Assembly (NCBI RefSeq): GCF_022180385.2
Contig: NZ_BQME02000001.1
Coordinates: 1,881,678-1,945,677, forward strand
From: Paenibacillus sp. L3-i20
GTDB taxonomy: Bacteria > Bacillota > Bacilli > Paenibacillales > Paenibacillaceae
DNA: 64,000 bases
Direction of reading: 5' to 3'
Both the position numbers and the translations under genes were made by a program. Each line of letters begins with the position of its first letter. Position 1 is the stretch's first letter. The notes under the pieces are model-generated. The model saw only the letters and a program-made list of their open reading frames with translations. It was not told where the DNA came from and did no database searches. Positions 8,271 through 17,619 of the stretch are shown in pieces.

Positions 8271-9560
8271 ATGAAAAAGTATACAAAGTTAACACTCGTT
8301 ATGCTTCTTGCTTTCTCCATGGTATTATCAGCTTGCGGCTCGAATGCAGGTGAAAATAAAGGTACTGAAACAGGCGAATCAAAAGAAACAAAAACAATTA
8401 AAATCTTTCAATTTAAAGTTGAAATTGCAGAAGCTCTAAATAAGCTTAAAGCAGAATATGAAAGCACACATCCAGGCATTAAGCTTGATATTCAAACGGT
8501 TGGCGGCGGTTCCGATTACGGCGCTGCGCTAAAAGCGAAGTTCGCAGCTGGAGACGAGCCGGATATTTTCAACAACGGTGGATATAGCGAAATGGAAACA
8601 TGGATTGGCAGCTTGGAAGATCTATCCGATCAGCCTTGGGTTGCGGACGCAATCGACGTTGCGAAAGAGCCAATGACGAAGGACGGGAAAATTTATGGTC
8701 AACCAATGAACTTGGAAGGCTACGGATTTGTATATAACAAAGATTTGTTCGCAAAAGCAGGCATTACAGAATTGCCAAAAACAATTACACAACTAGAAGA
8801 AGCTGCTAAAAAGCTAGAAGCAAGTGGAGTTACACCTTTTGCTAACGGATATCAAGAGCTTTGGATTCTAGGTGATCACTCCATGAACCTTGCGTTTGCT
8901 AATCAGAAGGACCCAGATGCGTTTATTAAAGGTCTATATGATGGTTCAGCAAAAATTCCAGGCAATCCAGTATTCCAAGAGTGGACGAATCTTCTTGATT
9001 TGACATTGAAATATGGCAACAAAAATCCATTAACTACGGACTACAACACAGAAATGACGATGTTTGCTAACGGTGAAGCAGCAATGACTCAACAAGGCAA
9101 CTGGACACAAGTACAGATTGACAGCATTAACCCGAATTTGAACGTTGGTATTTTGCCAATGCCAATAAACGATAACGCTGCTGAAAACGATAAATTGCTA
9201 ATTGGCGTACCGAACAACTGGGTTGTTAACAAAAATTCAGCTGTAAAAGCAGAAGCAAAAGAATTTTTGAACTGGTTGGTAACTTCTGATGCTGGTAAAA
9301 AATATGTGACTAAAGAATTTAAGTTTATCCCTGCTTTCAAGAGCATTAAAGCAAGTAGTGAAGATCTAGGTCAATTGGGAACGGAAGTTATGACTTACAG
9401 CCAAGCGGATAAAGTATTGAGCTGGAACTTCAAAAAATTCCCTGATGGTAGTATGAATGAGTTTGGTAATCATGTTCAAGCATACATTGCTGGCAAATCG
9501 GATAGAGAGCGTCTATACGAAGATTTGCAAAAAGCATGGGATAATCTGAAAGTGAAATAA
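8271..9560 (+). CDS. Extracellular sugar-binding lipoprotein (CUT1 family)
   Basis: Solute-binding protein (429 aa). Lipobox LSAC with Cys at residue 22 after a lysine-rich signal peptide; then a Ser/Thr/Glu linker and a two-lobe binding fold (TIKIFQFKVEIAEALNKL; NNGGYSEMETW; GEAAMTQQGNW). GGGAGG lies seven bases before ATG. It would be anchored on the outer face of the membrane and deliver a sugar, plausibly an alpha-glucoside given the glucosidase that follows. The gene comes after both permeases, whereas the binding protein is more often first; the separate cre-like site in front suggests it has its own control. Confidence 0.93.
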   Translation: MKKYTKLTLVMLLAFSMVLSACGSNAGENKGTETGESKETKTIKIFQFKVEIAEALNKLKAEYESTHPGIKLDIQTVGGGSDYGAALKAKFAAGDEPDIFNNGGYSEMETWIGSLEDLSDQPWVADAIDVAKEPMTKDGKIYGQPMNLEGYGFVYNKDLFAKAGITELPKTITQLEEAAKKLEASGVTPFANGYQELWILGDHSMNLAFANQKDPDAFIKGLYDGSAKIPGNPVFQEWTNLLDLTLKYGNKNPLTTDYNTEMTMFANGEAAMTQQGNWTQVQIDSINPNLNVGILPMPINDNAAENDKLLIGVPNNWVVNKNSAVKAEAKEFLNWLVTSDAGKKYVTKEFKFIPAFKSIKASSEDLGQLGTEVMTYSQADKVLSWNFKKFPDGSMNEFGNHVQAYIAGKSDRERLYEDLQKAWDNLKVK

Positions 9561-9597
9561 GAATAAAAATTAATGTAACAAAAATTATAAGTGGAAG

Positions 9598-9637
9598 AAA
9601 AGAAGCGATCTCCGGTTAACGGCGGACGCTTCTTTTC
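9598..9637 (+). terminator. Terminator or attenuator between binding-protein and glucosidase genes
   Basis: AAAAGAAGCG (9598-9607) is complementary to CGCTTCTTTT (9627-9636). It should lower read-through from the binding-protein gene into the glucosidase gene. Confidence 0.8.
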
Positions 9638-9661
9638 ATAACATCATGGGAGGTAACAGAT

Positions 9662-12100
9662 ATGGAAGGAAGCGCAGCGATACATCCAGATAAAGTTGCT
9701 CTATTAGAGGGACAAGCAACACGTAAACAATTGGGAGCTGTAAAGTCTGTAGAACAACAGGATGGAGTAAACATTTGTCGTGGAGAGAAAGGGAATGCAG
9801 CGGTTGTATTTCTTGCGGATAACATTTGCCGGATTAAGATTTTCCATGGTGCAGATGTAGATTTATCGACAACACCAGGTGTTCTTCCTCAGAAACAATT
9901 AGTAGATGTAAAGGTAGAGGAGAACGAAGAGCGTATTATTTTCAAAACGTCATCCATGCAACTAGTCGTTAACAGAGCTGACTTCAGCTTCTTTTATGAG
10001 GATCTTGCAGGAAGTCGGATCGCGCATCAACAACCAATAAGCTGGAATGCACGAGGCGAGATTAAAGTAACTTATGATAGTGGATTGGAATCTCATTTCT
10101 ACGGATTGGGCGAGAAGACAGGTTTCTTGGACAAGCGCGGTGAGCGCTACACGAACTGGAATACCGATGTTTATGCTCCGCATGTGCCGGAAATCGAGGC
10201 ATTGTACGAATCCATTCCTTTACTTATCCATATGAACGGTGATCGCAGCTACGGATTATTTTTGGATAACCCTGGTCGTACCGATTTCGATATGCGTTCG
10301 GAGCAGACAGCATTCACAATTAGCTGTACAACAGGCGCGTATGATATTTATTTCATTAATGGACCAGAACTGAAGGACGTCGTTTCAAGGTACACAACAC
10401 TGACCGGACGGATGGATCTTCCTCCTAAATGGGCAATCGGATATCATCAATCTCGCTATAGCTATATGAATCAACAGGAAGTGCTTGAGCTTGCAAGAAC
10501 GTTCCGGGCGAAGCAAATTCCTTGTGATGTTATTTATTTGGACATTCATTATATGGACGAGTATCGTGTGTTCACCTTCGATAAGGATCGTTTCCCTGAG
10601 CCAGAAGCAATGATGGCAGAGCTTAAGTCGCTTGGCATTCGAATTGTTCCGATCGTAGATCCTGGTGTGAAGAAAGATGCGAAATATAAGACCTATCAGG
10701 AAGGCGTGCGTCAGAACCATTTTGTCAAAAAGCTTGAGGGGGATATTTTCTTCGGTGAAGTATGGCCTGGCATTAGTGCATTCCCTGATTTTACAGAGGA
10801 TCGCACTTCAGAATGGTGGGGAGAGCAGCATAAGTTCTATACGGATCTAGGTATCCAAGGCATTTGGAACGATATGAATGAGCCAGCCTTGTTTAATGAG
10901 AGCAAGACGATGGATCTTGATGCGATGCATGGCAACAATGGCAATCCGTTAACGCATGAGGAGTTGCATAATCTATACGGCATGTTGATGTCGAAAGCTA
11001 CTTATGAAGGTTTATGCGGATTGCTGGAAGGACAACGTCCATTTATTCTAACTCGTGCAGGATATGCGGGCATTCAGCGCTATGCTGCTGTATGGACTGG
11101 CGACAATCGCAGCTTCTGGGAGCACATGGCGATGGCAATGCCGATGGTTATGAACATGGGATTATCGGGTATTCCGTTCGCTGGTCCTGACATTGGCGGA
11201 TTTGCACATCATACATCGGATGAACTGCTTATTCGTTGGACACAAATGGGCGCATTTTTCCCTTATTGCCGTAATCACTCTGCTATTGGTACGGTACGTC
11301 AAGAACCATGGTCATTCGGAAGCAAGTCGGAAGAGATTGTTCGGACATATATTGGTCTACGTTATCGTCTCATGCCGCATCTGTATAATTTATTCCAACA
11401 GTCAGCGACAAACGGATTGCCGATTCTTCGTCCGCTTCTGCTGGAATATCCGTCTGATCCCAATGTCACGAACTTATGTGATCAGTTCCTTATCGGTGAA
11501 GATTTGCTGATAGCTCCTGTTTATCGTCCAGATACAACTCATCGTGCAGTGTATTTGCCTGCGGGAGAATGGATCGATTATTGGACGGGAGAGCGCCTTT
11601 CTGGAGGACGTCATATCTTAGCGAATGCACCAATTGAAATTATGCCTATGTATATGAAAGCAGGCTCCATTATAGCTGAAGGCCCATTGACGCAAAGTGC
11701 GGATGAAGTGACAGATGAAGCGATCACTTTCAACGTGTATGGTGCATCGGCAGATCGTACATCTTCCTATACGTTGTATGAAGATGATGGCGTTAGCTTC
11801 GATTATCGCAACGGTTCGTATTCCGAGTTAAGTGTAAACGTTGCTGGTCAAGGAAATGTAGTGGAATTGAATTGGGCGTATAACTCTACAAACGGCTTTA
11901 AGTCTGAGCGCAAGGGACTTCGATTCTCGTTCCGTAGTGCAAGCTTCACAGCGAAGGGTGTTGAAGGTTTGCAAAGTCTGTCGCCAGAGCAGCTTGCTGC
12001 TGGAGCAGAAGGCTGGTCGCTGGATACATCTACAGGAGATCTTCTTATTCAGGTAGCAGATGAGGCGAAGAGCGGTAAACTTATTATTTCTATTGGGTAA
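9662..12100 (+). CDS. GH31 alpha-glucosidase, cytoplasmic
   Basis: Glycoside hydrolase family 31 enzyme (812 aa) that releases glucose (or a related sugar) from alpha-linked oligosaccharides. The nucleophile is Asp404 in the signature GIWNDMNEP. The likely acid/base is Asp481 in WTGDNRSFW. Other family motifs are HFYGLGEKTG (145-154), YHQSRYSY and FAGPDIGGF. No signal peptide, so it would act on sugars brought in by the upstream importer. Start ATG 9662 has GGGAGG nine bases upstream. Closed by a strong terminator. Exact specificity (maltose, isomaltose, xyloside) cannot be read from motifs. Confidence 0.95.
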   Translation: MEGSAAIHPDKVALLEGQATRKQLGAVKSVEQQDGVNICRGEKGNAAVVFLADNICRIKIFHGADVDLSTTPGVLPQKQLVDVKVEENEERIIFKTSSMQLVVNRADFSFFYEDLAGSRIAHQQPISWNARGEIKVTYDSGLESHFYGLGEKTGFLDKRGERYTNWNTDVYAPHVPEIEALYESIPLLIHMNGDRSYGLFLDNPGRTDFDMRSEQTAFTISCTTGAYDIYFINGPELKDVVSRYTTLTGRMDLPPKWAIGYHQSRYSYMNQQEVLELARTFRAKQIPCDVIYLDIHYMDEYRVFTFDKDRFPEPEAMMAELKSLGIRIVPIVDPGVKKDAKYKTYQEGVRQNHFVKKLEGDIFFGEVWPGISAFPDFTEDRTSEWWGEQHKFYTDLGIQGIWNDMNEPALFNESKTMDLDAMHGNNGNPLTHEELHNLYGMLMSKATYEGLCGLLEGQRPFILTRAGYAGIQRYAAVWTGDNRSFWEHMAMAMPMVMNMGLSGIPFAGPDIGGFAHHTSDELLIRWTQMGAFFPYCRNHSAIGTVRQEPWSFGSKSEEIVRTYIGLRYRLMPHLYNLFQQSATNGLPILRPLLLEYPSDPNVTNLCDQFLIGEDLLIAPVYRPDTTHRAVYLPAGEWIDYWTGERLSGGRHILANAPIEIMPMYMKAGSIIAEGPLTQSADEVTDEAITFNVYGASADRTSSYTLYEDDGVSFDYRNGSYSELSVNVAGQGNVVELNWAYNSTNGFKSERKGLRFSFRSASFTAKGVEGLQSLSPEQLAAGAEGWSLDTSTGDLLIQVADEAKSGKLIISIG

Positions 12101-12118
12101 AATAAGATAGGTGTGGAG

Positions 12119-12149
12119 GATGAGTGGCGAAAGCTACTCATCTTTTTTT
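12119..12149 (+). terminator. Terminator of the sugar-uptake operon
   Basis: GATGAGTGGC, a GAAA loop, and GCTACTCATC, followed by seven T. A very strong hairpin. Confidence 0.92.
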
Positions 12150-12376
12150 GGTGATACGAAGAACCGTACCATAAGTAACGACAGGTTAGCACTTATCTGG
12201 ATGTATTAAATTCGTGTTGTCCAGCGGTCACTATGCTGTTCTTTCGCATTCACATAGTTAAAAATATAAAATCACCTAAAATAATCTAATTAACGGTAGA
12301 ATTTTGCTGATGTTTCGCGGTATAGTGGTAAAGGATATAGCGCCATTAATTCTGAATATGGGAGAGGAATCTTCAG

Positions 12377-12853
12377 ATGAATCAGAGATATCGTAAACGA
12401 AACACCGCTGCTTTCACAGGGGCATCGTATTTTGCATTGGCCGCAGGTCTTTTTCTATTCTGTTTGGGAGTGTACAACGCTGATTGGGAATTGAACGTGA
12501 AAGGGTATTATATACTTTGTATGGTGTTAATTACGATTACCTGCATCGTTGTACAGAAGGTCGTTAGAGACAATACGGAAGATAAAGAAATTCGTTTGGA
12601 TAACCCGAAACACAGAATGCGAAATACAGGGGCTTTCACTATAATGTCTCTTGCCGGTTTGATTATCGGTTACGCGATGTTCTTCATTGGTCTTTACAAC
12701 GCTCCATTTGAATTAAATGTAAAAGGGTATTATATAGCAGTTATTCTGTTGATTTCATACAGCGCTATTGGCGTTCAGAAGGTGACGAGGGATAATGCAG
12801 AAGACAATGAAATTATTGCCGAGCTAGAGAGTGGACGTGGAATACAGGGGTAA
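12377..12853 (+). CDS. YiaA/YiaB-type membrane protein with two tandem repeats
   Basis: Small membrane protein (158 aa) made of two copies of the YiaA/B two-helix unit (PF05360 type). Residues about 10-75 and 80-148 match each other: NTAAFTGASYFALAAGLFLF against NTGAFTIMSLAGLIIGYAMF, and ELNVKGYYI, then QKVVRDN/QKVTRDN, in both. Each unit has two membrane helices, so four in all. Function is unknown in the family. GGAGAGG precedes ATG. It stands alone between terminators. Confidence 0.85.
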   Translation: MNQRYRKRNTAAFTGASYFALAAGLFLFCLGVYNADWELNVKGYYILCMVLITITCIVVQKVVRDNTEDKEIRLDNPKHRMRNTGAFTIMSLAGLIIGYAMFFIGLYNAPFELNVKGYYIAVILLISYSAIGVQKVTRDNAEDNEIIAELESGRGIQG

Positions 12854-12944
12854 GAACGACTACTCCCGAATCGTTATAATCTCGCTACAGCGAAGTGAAG
12901 TTTTCCTAGAAGAAGTTACCTTTTGATATTGTTCATAATGAGGA

Positions 12945-12985
12945 AGAGGGTGCTCCAAAAGCGATGACTTTTGGAACACCCTCTT
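12945..12985. terminator. Bidirectional terminator
   Basis: AGAGGGTGCTCCAAAAG (12945-12961) pairs almost perfectly with CTTTTGGAACACCCTCT (from 12968). It separates the YiaA/B gene from the convergent methyltransferase gene. Confidence 0.85.
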
Positions 12986-13118
12986 TCTAGTGTGAACATG
13001 TTCGGCAAATGATAGTGAGAAGGACACAACTTGACCTACCGTCTACTTCGAACGTATAAATGTATTTTTGCAATCGTTCAGTTCAGTAGTTATTGACGCT
13101 CCCCTTATTCTGGTGAGT

Positions 13119-13943
13119 TTATACCGGCTTTGTACCACATGCCATAAAAAATAACATCATTGCGTGAGCATCTGGTGAATGAGCGAAGTTTTCATAGGAT
13201 TTATTTAGTTCATCATATTCGTGTTGTGTAATGACGCCATTTTTATAAAATCCAGCAAATCGATTTATATCGAATTGTTTCTTAAATCCTTCAATACCAT
13301 GTAAATCACTATGTTGAACGATAGCATCCATATCCACATCTGTAAAACCTGAATGGGTTAACATTCGAGGTAGGCTTCTGCCTATATTTCGGTTGCCGCC
13401 TCTTGAGGCTTGGCGTTGTGCAAGCTTTTTTAATATTGAAGGTAAAACGTCTAACTCGGGTTGTATAGCTCCGAATACTCCCTCATCAATATCAATAATA
13501 ACGAGTTTGCCACCCGGTTTGAGTACACGCATAATTTCTATTGCTGCCTCCAACGGGTTATGTAGATGTAAAAATAGTAATCGCGCAATAGCAAAGTCGA
13601 AATAGTTATCCGGTAAATTAGTATTATAAACGGAAGCATGAGAAAATTTGAGTCTTGATTCAGGCATATGATTTAACATATGCTTCGCCTTTTCAAGTAA
13701 AACATCGTCAATATCTAATGCGGTAATTTCACTGTGCGGCAAGTTATCAAGCAGCTTTTCGGTAACGAAACCAGGACCGCTGCCGACTTCTAATACTTTC
13801 ATACCGTCTGCGAGTCCAAACGATTTCAGTGTACGATGTTCTTTTTCCCAACCCATTAATGCTTGTTCCTTTAGGCGTTGCAACTCTGCTTCTGCTCCAA
13901 TGGGAACATCTTGAAAGGTATACGTTGAGTGACGAGCATCCAT
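13119..13943 (-). CDS. SAM-dependent class I methyltransferase
   Basis: The protein (274 aa) has the Rossmann-type methyltransferase motifs: motif I VLEVGSGPGFVTEKLL, the acidic residue after strand 2 (ITALDIDDVLL), and motif VLKPGGKLVIIDID. Substrate unknown; the overall look is UbiE-like. A start at GTG/ATG 15 bases upstream is possible, but GGAGGT is correctly spaced for the ATG at 13941-13943, giving MDARHSTYTF. Monocistronic. Confidence 0.85.
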   Translation of the reverse strand: MDARHSTYTFQDVPIGAEAELQRLKEQALMGWEKEHRTLKSFGLADGMKVLEVGSGPGFVTEKLLDNLPHSEITALDIDDVLLEKAKHMLNHMPESRLKFSHASVYNTNLPDNYFDFAIARLLFLHLHNPLEAAIEIMRVLKPGGKLVIIDIDEGVFGAIQPELDVLPSILKKLAQRQASRGGNRNIGRSLPRMLTHSGFTDVDMDAIVQHSDLHGIEGFKKQFDINRFAGFYKNGVITQHEYDELNKSYENFAHSPDAHAMMLFFMACGTKPV

Positions 13944-14131
13944 TGATACGACCTCCATAGTTGTAAGATTAGCTTCCCTTTTAGGTTAAACATTGCATAC
14001 TACTGCGTACATGAAAATAATTCCATTTATTCGATATCCAATTTAACATAACCAATCTAAATTTGTAAGGTATATGATAGAATAATGAAATGATAATAGG
14101 GAACACAACAACTGAGAGGAAGTAAACTTTT

Positions 14132-15292
14132 ATGAAAGCGCCAAATCTGTTAAGAGGCTTTAACTTTTTGTATTTTGCGTTGCTCGCTATGTTCATTTCA
14201 TTCCTTCCGGTTTATTTAGATGTGCAAGGTCTGACTAAATCACAAATTGGCTTCATCATCGGGACTGGCGGTTTCGTTACGCTCTTTGCCCAGCCTCTAT
14301 GGGGAATGATTAGTGACAAAACAAAATCGATACGCAAAATATTGTTAATACTGCTCATGTTCTCAACGATTGTTGGTTACTTGCTGTATGATGCCAGCAG
14401 CTATCCCATGCTCATTATGCTAGCTATGCTGCTTTATTTCTTCCTTATGTCGGTTGATCCATTGACAGAAAGCCTCAACTTCTCGGTAGCTGAATCACAT
14501 GGAACCAGCTATGGATCCATTCGTACCTATGGTGCGTTAGGTTATGCTGTTGCAGCGCTGCTTACTGGCTATGTTATCTCGTATTTCGGTGAAAAAAGCT
14601 TGGGCGTGATGTTTGCAGCGTTTGGTGTGATTAGTTTTGTTATAGCTTGGATCATGCCGGATGCTCCTACAACGGGCAAACCTGTTACATTAAAAAGCTT
14701 AAAGCATTTTATAAGCAACAAGGAGACACTTTTATTTCTATTGCTTGTCTTTATTTGTTCCATTCCAGCACGTATGAACGATACCTTCCTCGGCATATAC
14801 ATTCGGGAGCTAGGAGGAAGTACCGAATTAGTAGGTATAGCGTTTTTCCTAGCGGCAGGCAGTGAAATTATCGTATTTGCTCTAAGTTTCTGGTGGATGC
14901 GCAAAGGAAAAGAGCTGCTTATCATTTCGTTCGCAGCAGCCTTCTATTTCTTACGGTTTTTTGTTTCGGCATGGATTACCGATCCGCATATGTTAGCGTA
15001 TTTGCAAATACTGCAACTGCTGACTTTCCCTATCTTCTACACTGCAGCTATTCAGTATCTGTATCGTATTGTCCCAGTAGAATGGCGTGCGACGGGTCAA
15101 ACTGTGCTGGCGTTACTTTTCTTCGGCGTATCGGGCATTATTGCTTCTTATGTAGGTGGGGCGTTGTATGAAGGTTTTGGTGGTCAAACGCTTTATTTAT
15201 CCATTGCTGCTGTATCCTTCTGTGGGGTGTTGTTTGGTCTTGTTCTATATATGAAGTATGGCAAAAGGCTTTCGGTAAACGAGGAAACTTAA
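14132..15292 (+). CDS. MFS transporter, PPP/LacY-like (YwbF type)
   Basis: Twelve predicted membrane segments over 386 aa. The N-terminus (FLPVYLDVQGLTKSQIGFII; then QPLWGMISDKT with the MFS motif A region) resembles the MFS_1-like group that contains YwbF and phenylpropionate- or nucleoside-type symporters. The substrate is not evident. It is divergent from the methyltransferase and has its own terminator. GAGAGGAAG precedes ATG. Confidence 0.82.
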   Translation: MKAPNLLRGFNFLYFALLAMFISFLPVYLDVQGLTKSQIGFIIGTGGFVTLFAQPLWGMISDKTKSIRKILLILLMFSTIVGYLLYDASSYPMLIMLAMLLYFFLMSVDPLTESLNFSVAESHGTSYGSIRTYGALGYAVAALLTGYVISYFGEKSLGVMFAAFGVISFVIAWIMPDAPTTGKPVTLKSLKHFISNKETLLFLLLVFICSIPARMNDTFLGIYIRELGGSTELVGIAFFLAAGSEIIVFALSFWWMRKGKELLIISFAAAFYFLRFFVSAWITDPHMLAYLQILQLLTFPIFYTAAIQYLYRIVPVEWRATGQTVLALLFFGVSGIIASYVGGALYEGFGGQTLYLSIAAVSFCGVLFGLVLYMKYGKRLSVNEET

Positions 15293-15320
15293 TCATAGAT
15301 TATTGAAGGAATCTACAGTG

Positions 15321-15372
15321 AAGAGTAAGTATATGAAAGTAATCAGGATTACTATTATATACTTACTCTTTT
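15321..15372 (+). terminator. Terminator of the MFS gene
   Basis: AAGAGTAAGTATAT (15321-15334) pairs with ATATACTTACTCTT (15357-15370), followed by a T run. Fourteen paired bases. Confidence 0.88.
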
Positions 15373-15538
15373 TGTATTGCTCGGGTTGATTGTGCCTACA
15401 TGGACCCCACGAATTAAAGGGGAGAACAGTATTAGTACGTTGGAACAAGTTGAAATCAATGGCGCTGGTTATGAAGTTATGATTAGGGGAGTAGATAAAA
15501 GCAATCCTATTGGAAATTTCCTAGAATATAGTCTCTAA
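15365..15538 (+). pseudogene. Remnant of a membrane-anchored alpha/beta hydrolase N-terminus
   Basis: An open frame of 57 codons ending TAA at 15536-15538, without a start codon. It reads LFVLLGLIVPTWTPRIKG, then STLEQVEINGAGYEVMIRG and VDKSNPIGNF. The membrane segment followed by 'INGxxYEVMIRGVDKSNP' is the usual N-terminus of a Bacillales alpha/beta hydrolase group in which LFLHGGPG would come next; here the frame breaks off instead. Its 5' end overlaps the MFS terminator, suggesting a deletion joined the two. Family call from memory of the motif. Confidence 0.45.
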
Positions 15539-15730
15539 TGGTTGAATATAAGCTGTAGTATGAATGGCTGGCAGCTAGGTTCTGTCTTCTAAAAGAGTGG
15601 AATGAAATGTACCATAAATAACGTTATGCTGAACAATGGTTACTTCGGTAAAAAAATTACGACATAATATTTTTTGTTGTATATTTTTTACGCAGTAAGG
15701 TATGCTAATTAAAGAAAGGAGTGCAATCTG

Positions 15731-16876
15731 ATGTTAAAAAAAATAACGATGAAAAATTATTTGTCATTTAAAAATAAGACAATAGTGGACTTATGTGCGA
15801 CGGGGTATAAAGTGTTATCTGAAAAAAACACGTACAATAATACACTAAAAGGAGCTTTCTTTGTAGGAGCTAACGCATCAGGCAAAACAAATGTAATTCG
15901 TGCAGTCAAATTACTATTTGATCTATTGTTTGCCGAAAGAAAAATCAACCTAAGCGTTCAAAGGTGTTTATTTTCTTCAGATGAATCATTGAGTTTAGAA
16001 TATGAATTTGAATTTTCTAATACAACAATTAAATATTACATAGAGTATGAAGTTGCTAAGAGCAGTCTTGTTGAGATGCTATATATTCAAGACAGAAACG
16101 TTCTAAATCGAGTTGGTAAGAGTGCTAAATCAGAGATAACTGATAATAAAATATATAATGATATTGACGAAAACACATTACTCCTAAGAGAAATTTACTT
16201 TAATACTAAGTTTCGAAATCAGCCAATCTTAAAACAATGGTTCGAGTTTTTAATGCATTCTGTTTACATGGATGGATACAAAGAAACTTTTTTTTCTCCT
16301 GGCAAATTGAATTTAGGTATAAAAGAATATCTTGAAAATGAAGGAGCTGACGAAATCAATCACTTCTTCAAACAATTTAATTTTAATCAGAGAATTGAAT
16401 ATTCAAATGCTAGTTCTGGAAACATCACGAGGATAGAATCCATTGAGGAAAAGGATATATTCTTTAAGCGTGAAGGGGTTGGTGAGCCTATACCTTTTCC
16501 ATGGGAATCACTTGGAAATCAAAAGTTGTTAAGATTACTGCCTTCATTCTTTTATGTAGTTAGAAATGGAGGAATGTTGGTTGTTGATGAGTTCAGCAGT
16601 GGTCTACATAATTTTTTAGAAGAACTACTTATCAAATATTTTATGAAAAATTCAAAGAACTCACAGCTCTTCATAGTATCTCATTCTACCAATTTACTTT
16701 CTAATTCACTTCTGAGACCTGATCAGATTTACGCTGTAGATTTTAATGGAATTGAAGGAAGTGCACTAAAGAGATTTTCTACAGAACAGCCACGATTAGC
16801 TCAGAACCTTGAGAAGATGTATACAGGTGGTGTTTTTGGAGGAATTCCAGACTACAGAGATGATGAAATTGATTAA
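15731..16876 (+). CDS. AAA family ATPase, RloA/AbiLi-like (probable phage defence)
   Basis: SMC/OLD-like ATPase (381 aa). Walker A is GANASGKT at 46-53 and Walker B is MLVVDEF with Asp286-Glu287, followed by SSGLH and a switch motif IVSHSTNLLSN. The N-terminus LKKITMKNYLSFKNKT is the usual first strand of RecF/OLD-type ATPases. Paired with a RloB-like gene, this matches the RloAB/AbiL two-gene defence type, where the ATPase senses infection and the partner acts as toxin or nuclease. The gene is strikingly AT-rich compared with its neighbours, a sign of transfer. AGGAG precedes the ATG. The family call is by motif and context. Confidence 0.75.
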   Translation: MLKKITMKNYLSFKNKTIVDLCATGYKVLSEKNTYNNTLKGAFFVGANASGKTNVIRAVKLLFDLLFAERKINLSVQRCLFSSDESLSLEYEFEFSNTTIKYYIEYEVAKSSLVEMLYIQDRNVLNRVGKSAKSEITDNKIYNDIDENTLLLREIYFNTKFRNQPILKQWFEFLMHSVYMDGYKETFFSPGKLNLGIKEYLENEGADEINHFFKQFNFNQRIEYSNASSGNITRIESIEEKDIFFKREGVGEPIPFPWESLGNQKLLRLLPSFFYVVRNGGMLVVDEFSSGLHNFLEELLIKYFMKNSKNSQLFIVSHSTNLLSNSLLRPDQIYAVDFNGIEGSALKRFSTEQPRLAQNLEKMYTGGVFGGIPDYRDDEID

Positions 16877-17521
16877 GATCAATAGAGATAAAAATATAGG
16901 AAAAGTGTTGCTAATTGTGGAAGGGTCATTAATACAAAAGAATCCGCCATCTCATTTATTGATGAAACAGATGGATTTTTGGACTTGATGTTTGAGAAGT
17001 TAATTGAAGAGTATCACTTTCCAGTTGATCGTGCTGCAATTTTTTATATTTTTGATAGAGATGTTAATTCAAATACCGATCCTCTTTTTATAAGAGAATT
17101 AATTAGGTCCTTAAGTAGCTCAAGAGAAAATAATGGTTTTAGTAGACAAGGTTTATTATTACTGAGCTACCCATGCGTAGAGAGCTTTGTTGCTTCAAAT
17201 TTCATCGAAAACTCATTTCAATTGTCATTTGAAACAGGCAAAGAACTAAGTAAATATTTAGAAGATAAGAAGATCAATCAAAGTAAGATTACAGAGGAAA
17301 CTGTGATAAGGGCAGTTACAGAAATGGAGCTTGCTTTAAAACAGCTTGGTGTTTCCCAATATGATTTAGATCATTTTTCAGATACTAACTTATTTATTTT
17401 TAATCATCAAGAAGAACAGTATATACTTAACCAAAAGTATAGACTTTTAAGTTTAATTTGTATAATACTGTTAGACTTGGGGCTGATAGATATTGTGAAC
17501 TCTAAGGACGATATTTACTAA
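16863..17521 (+). pseudogene. RloB/AbiLii-like partner gene, frameshifted with a shortened N-terminus
   Basis: ATG 16863 overlaps the ATPase gene by 14 bases and starts MKLIKINRDKNIGKVLLIVEG, a Toprim-like opening typical of RloB-type proteins. That frame then ends after 41 codons. The plus-two frame picks up from about 16922 and runs to 17521 (VINTKESAISFIDETDGF..., IFYIFDRDVNSNTDP, QGLLLLSYPCVESF). The last motif is characteristic of the RloB/AbiL partner. So the gene carries a frameshift near 16920-16930, and the joined N-terminus is short, implying an internal deletion. A separate start at 16979 (TTG) or 16988 (ATG) could make a truncated protein without the Toprim-like front. Confidence 0.65.
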
Positions 17522-17526
17522 TTCCC

Positions 17527-17568
17527 GAACCATGCCTTGAATATCTATTAGTTACTCAAGCATGGTTC
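17527..17568. terminator. Hairpin after the defence-like pair
   Basis: GAACCATGC (17527-17535) pairs with GCATGGTTC (17560-17568), extended by TTGA/TCAA. The T run is weak, so termination strength is uncertain. Confidence 0.55.
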
Positions 17569-17619
17569 ATTATTAATATTTATGTGAACAAGCAGTATGA
17601 AAATTGTTTCCGTCATAGT

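Noticed and set aside
12945..12985. Long near-perfect inverted repeat as possible mobile-element end or small RNA
   Set aside because: Position between convergent genes and flanking T/A runs fit a bidirectional terminator.
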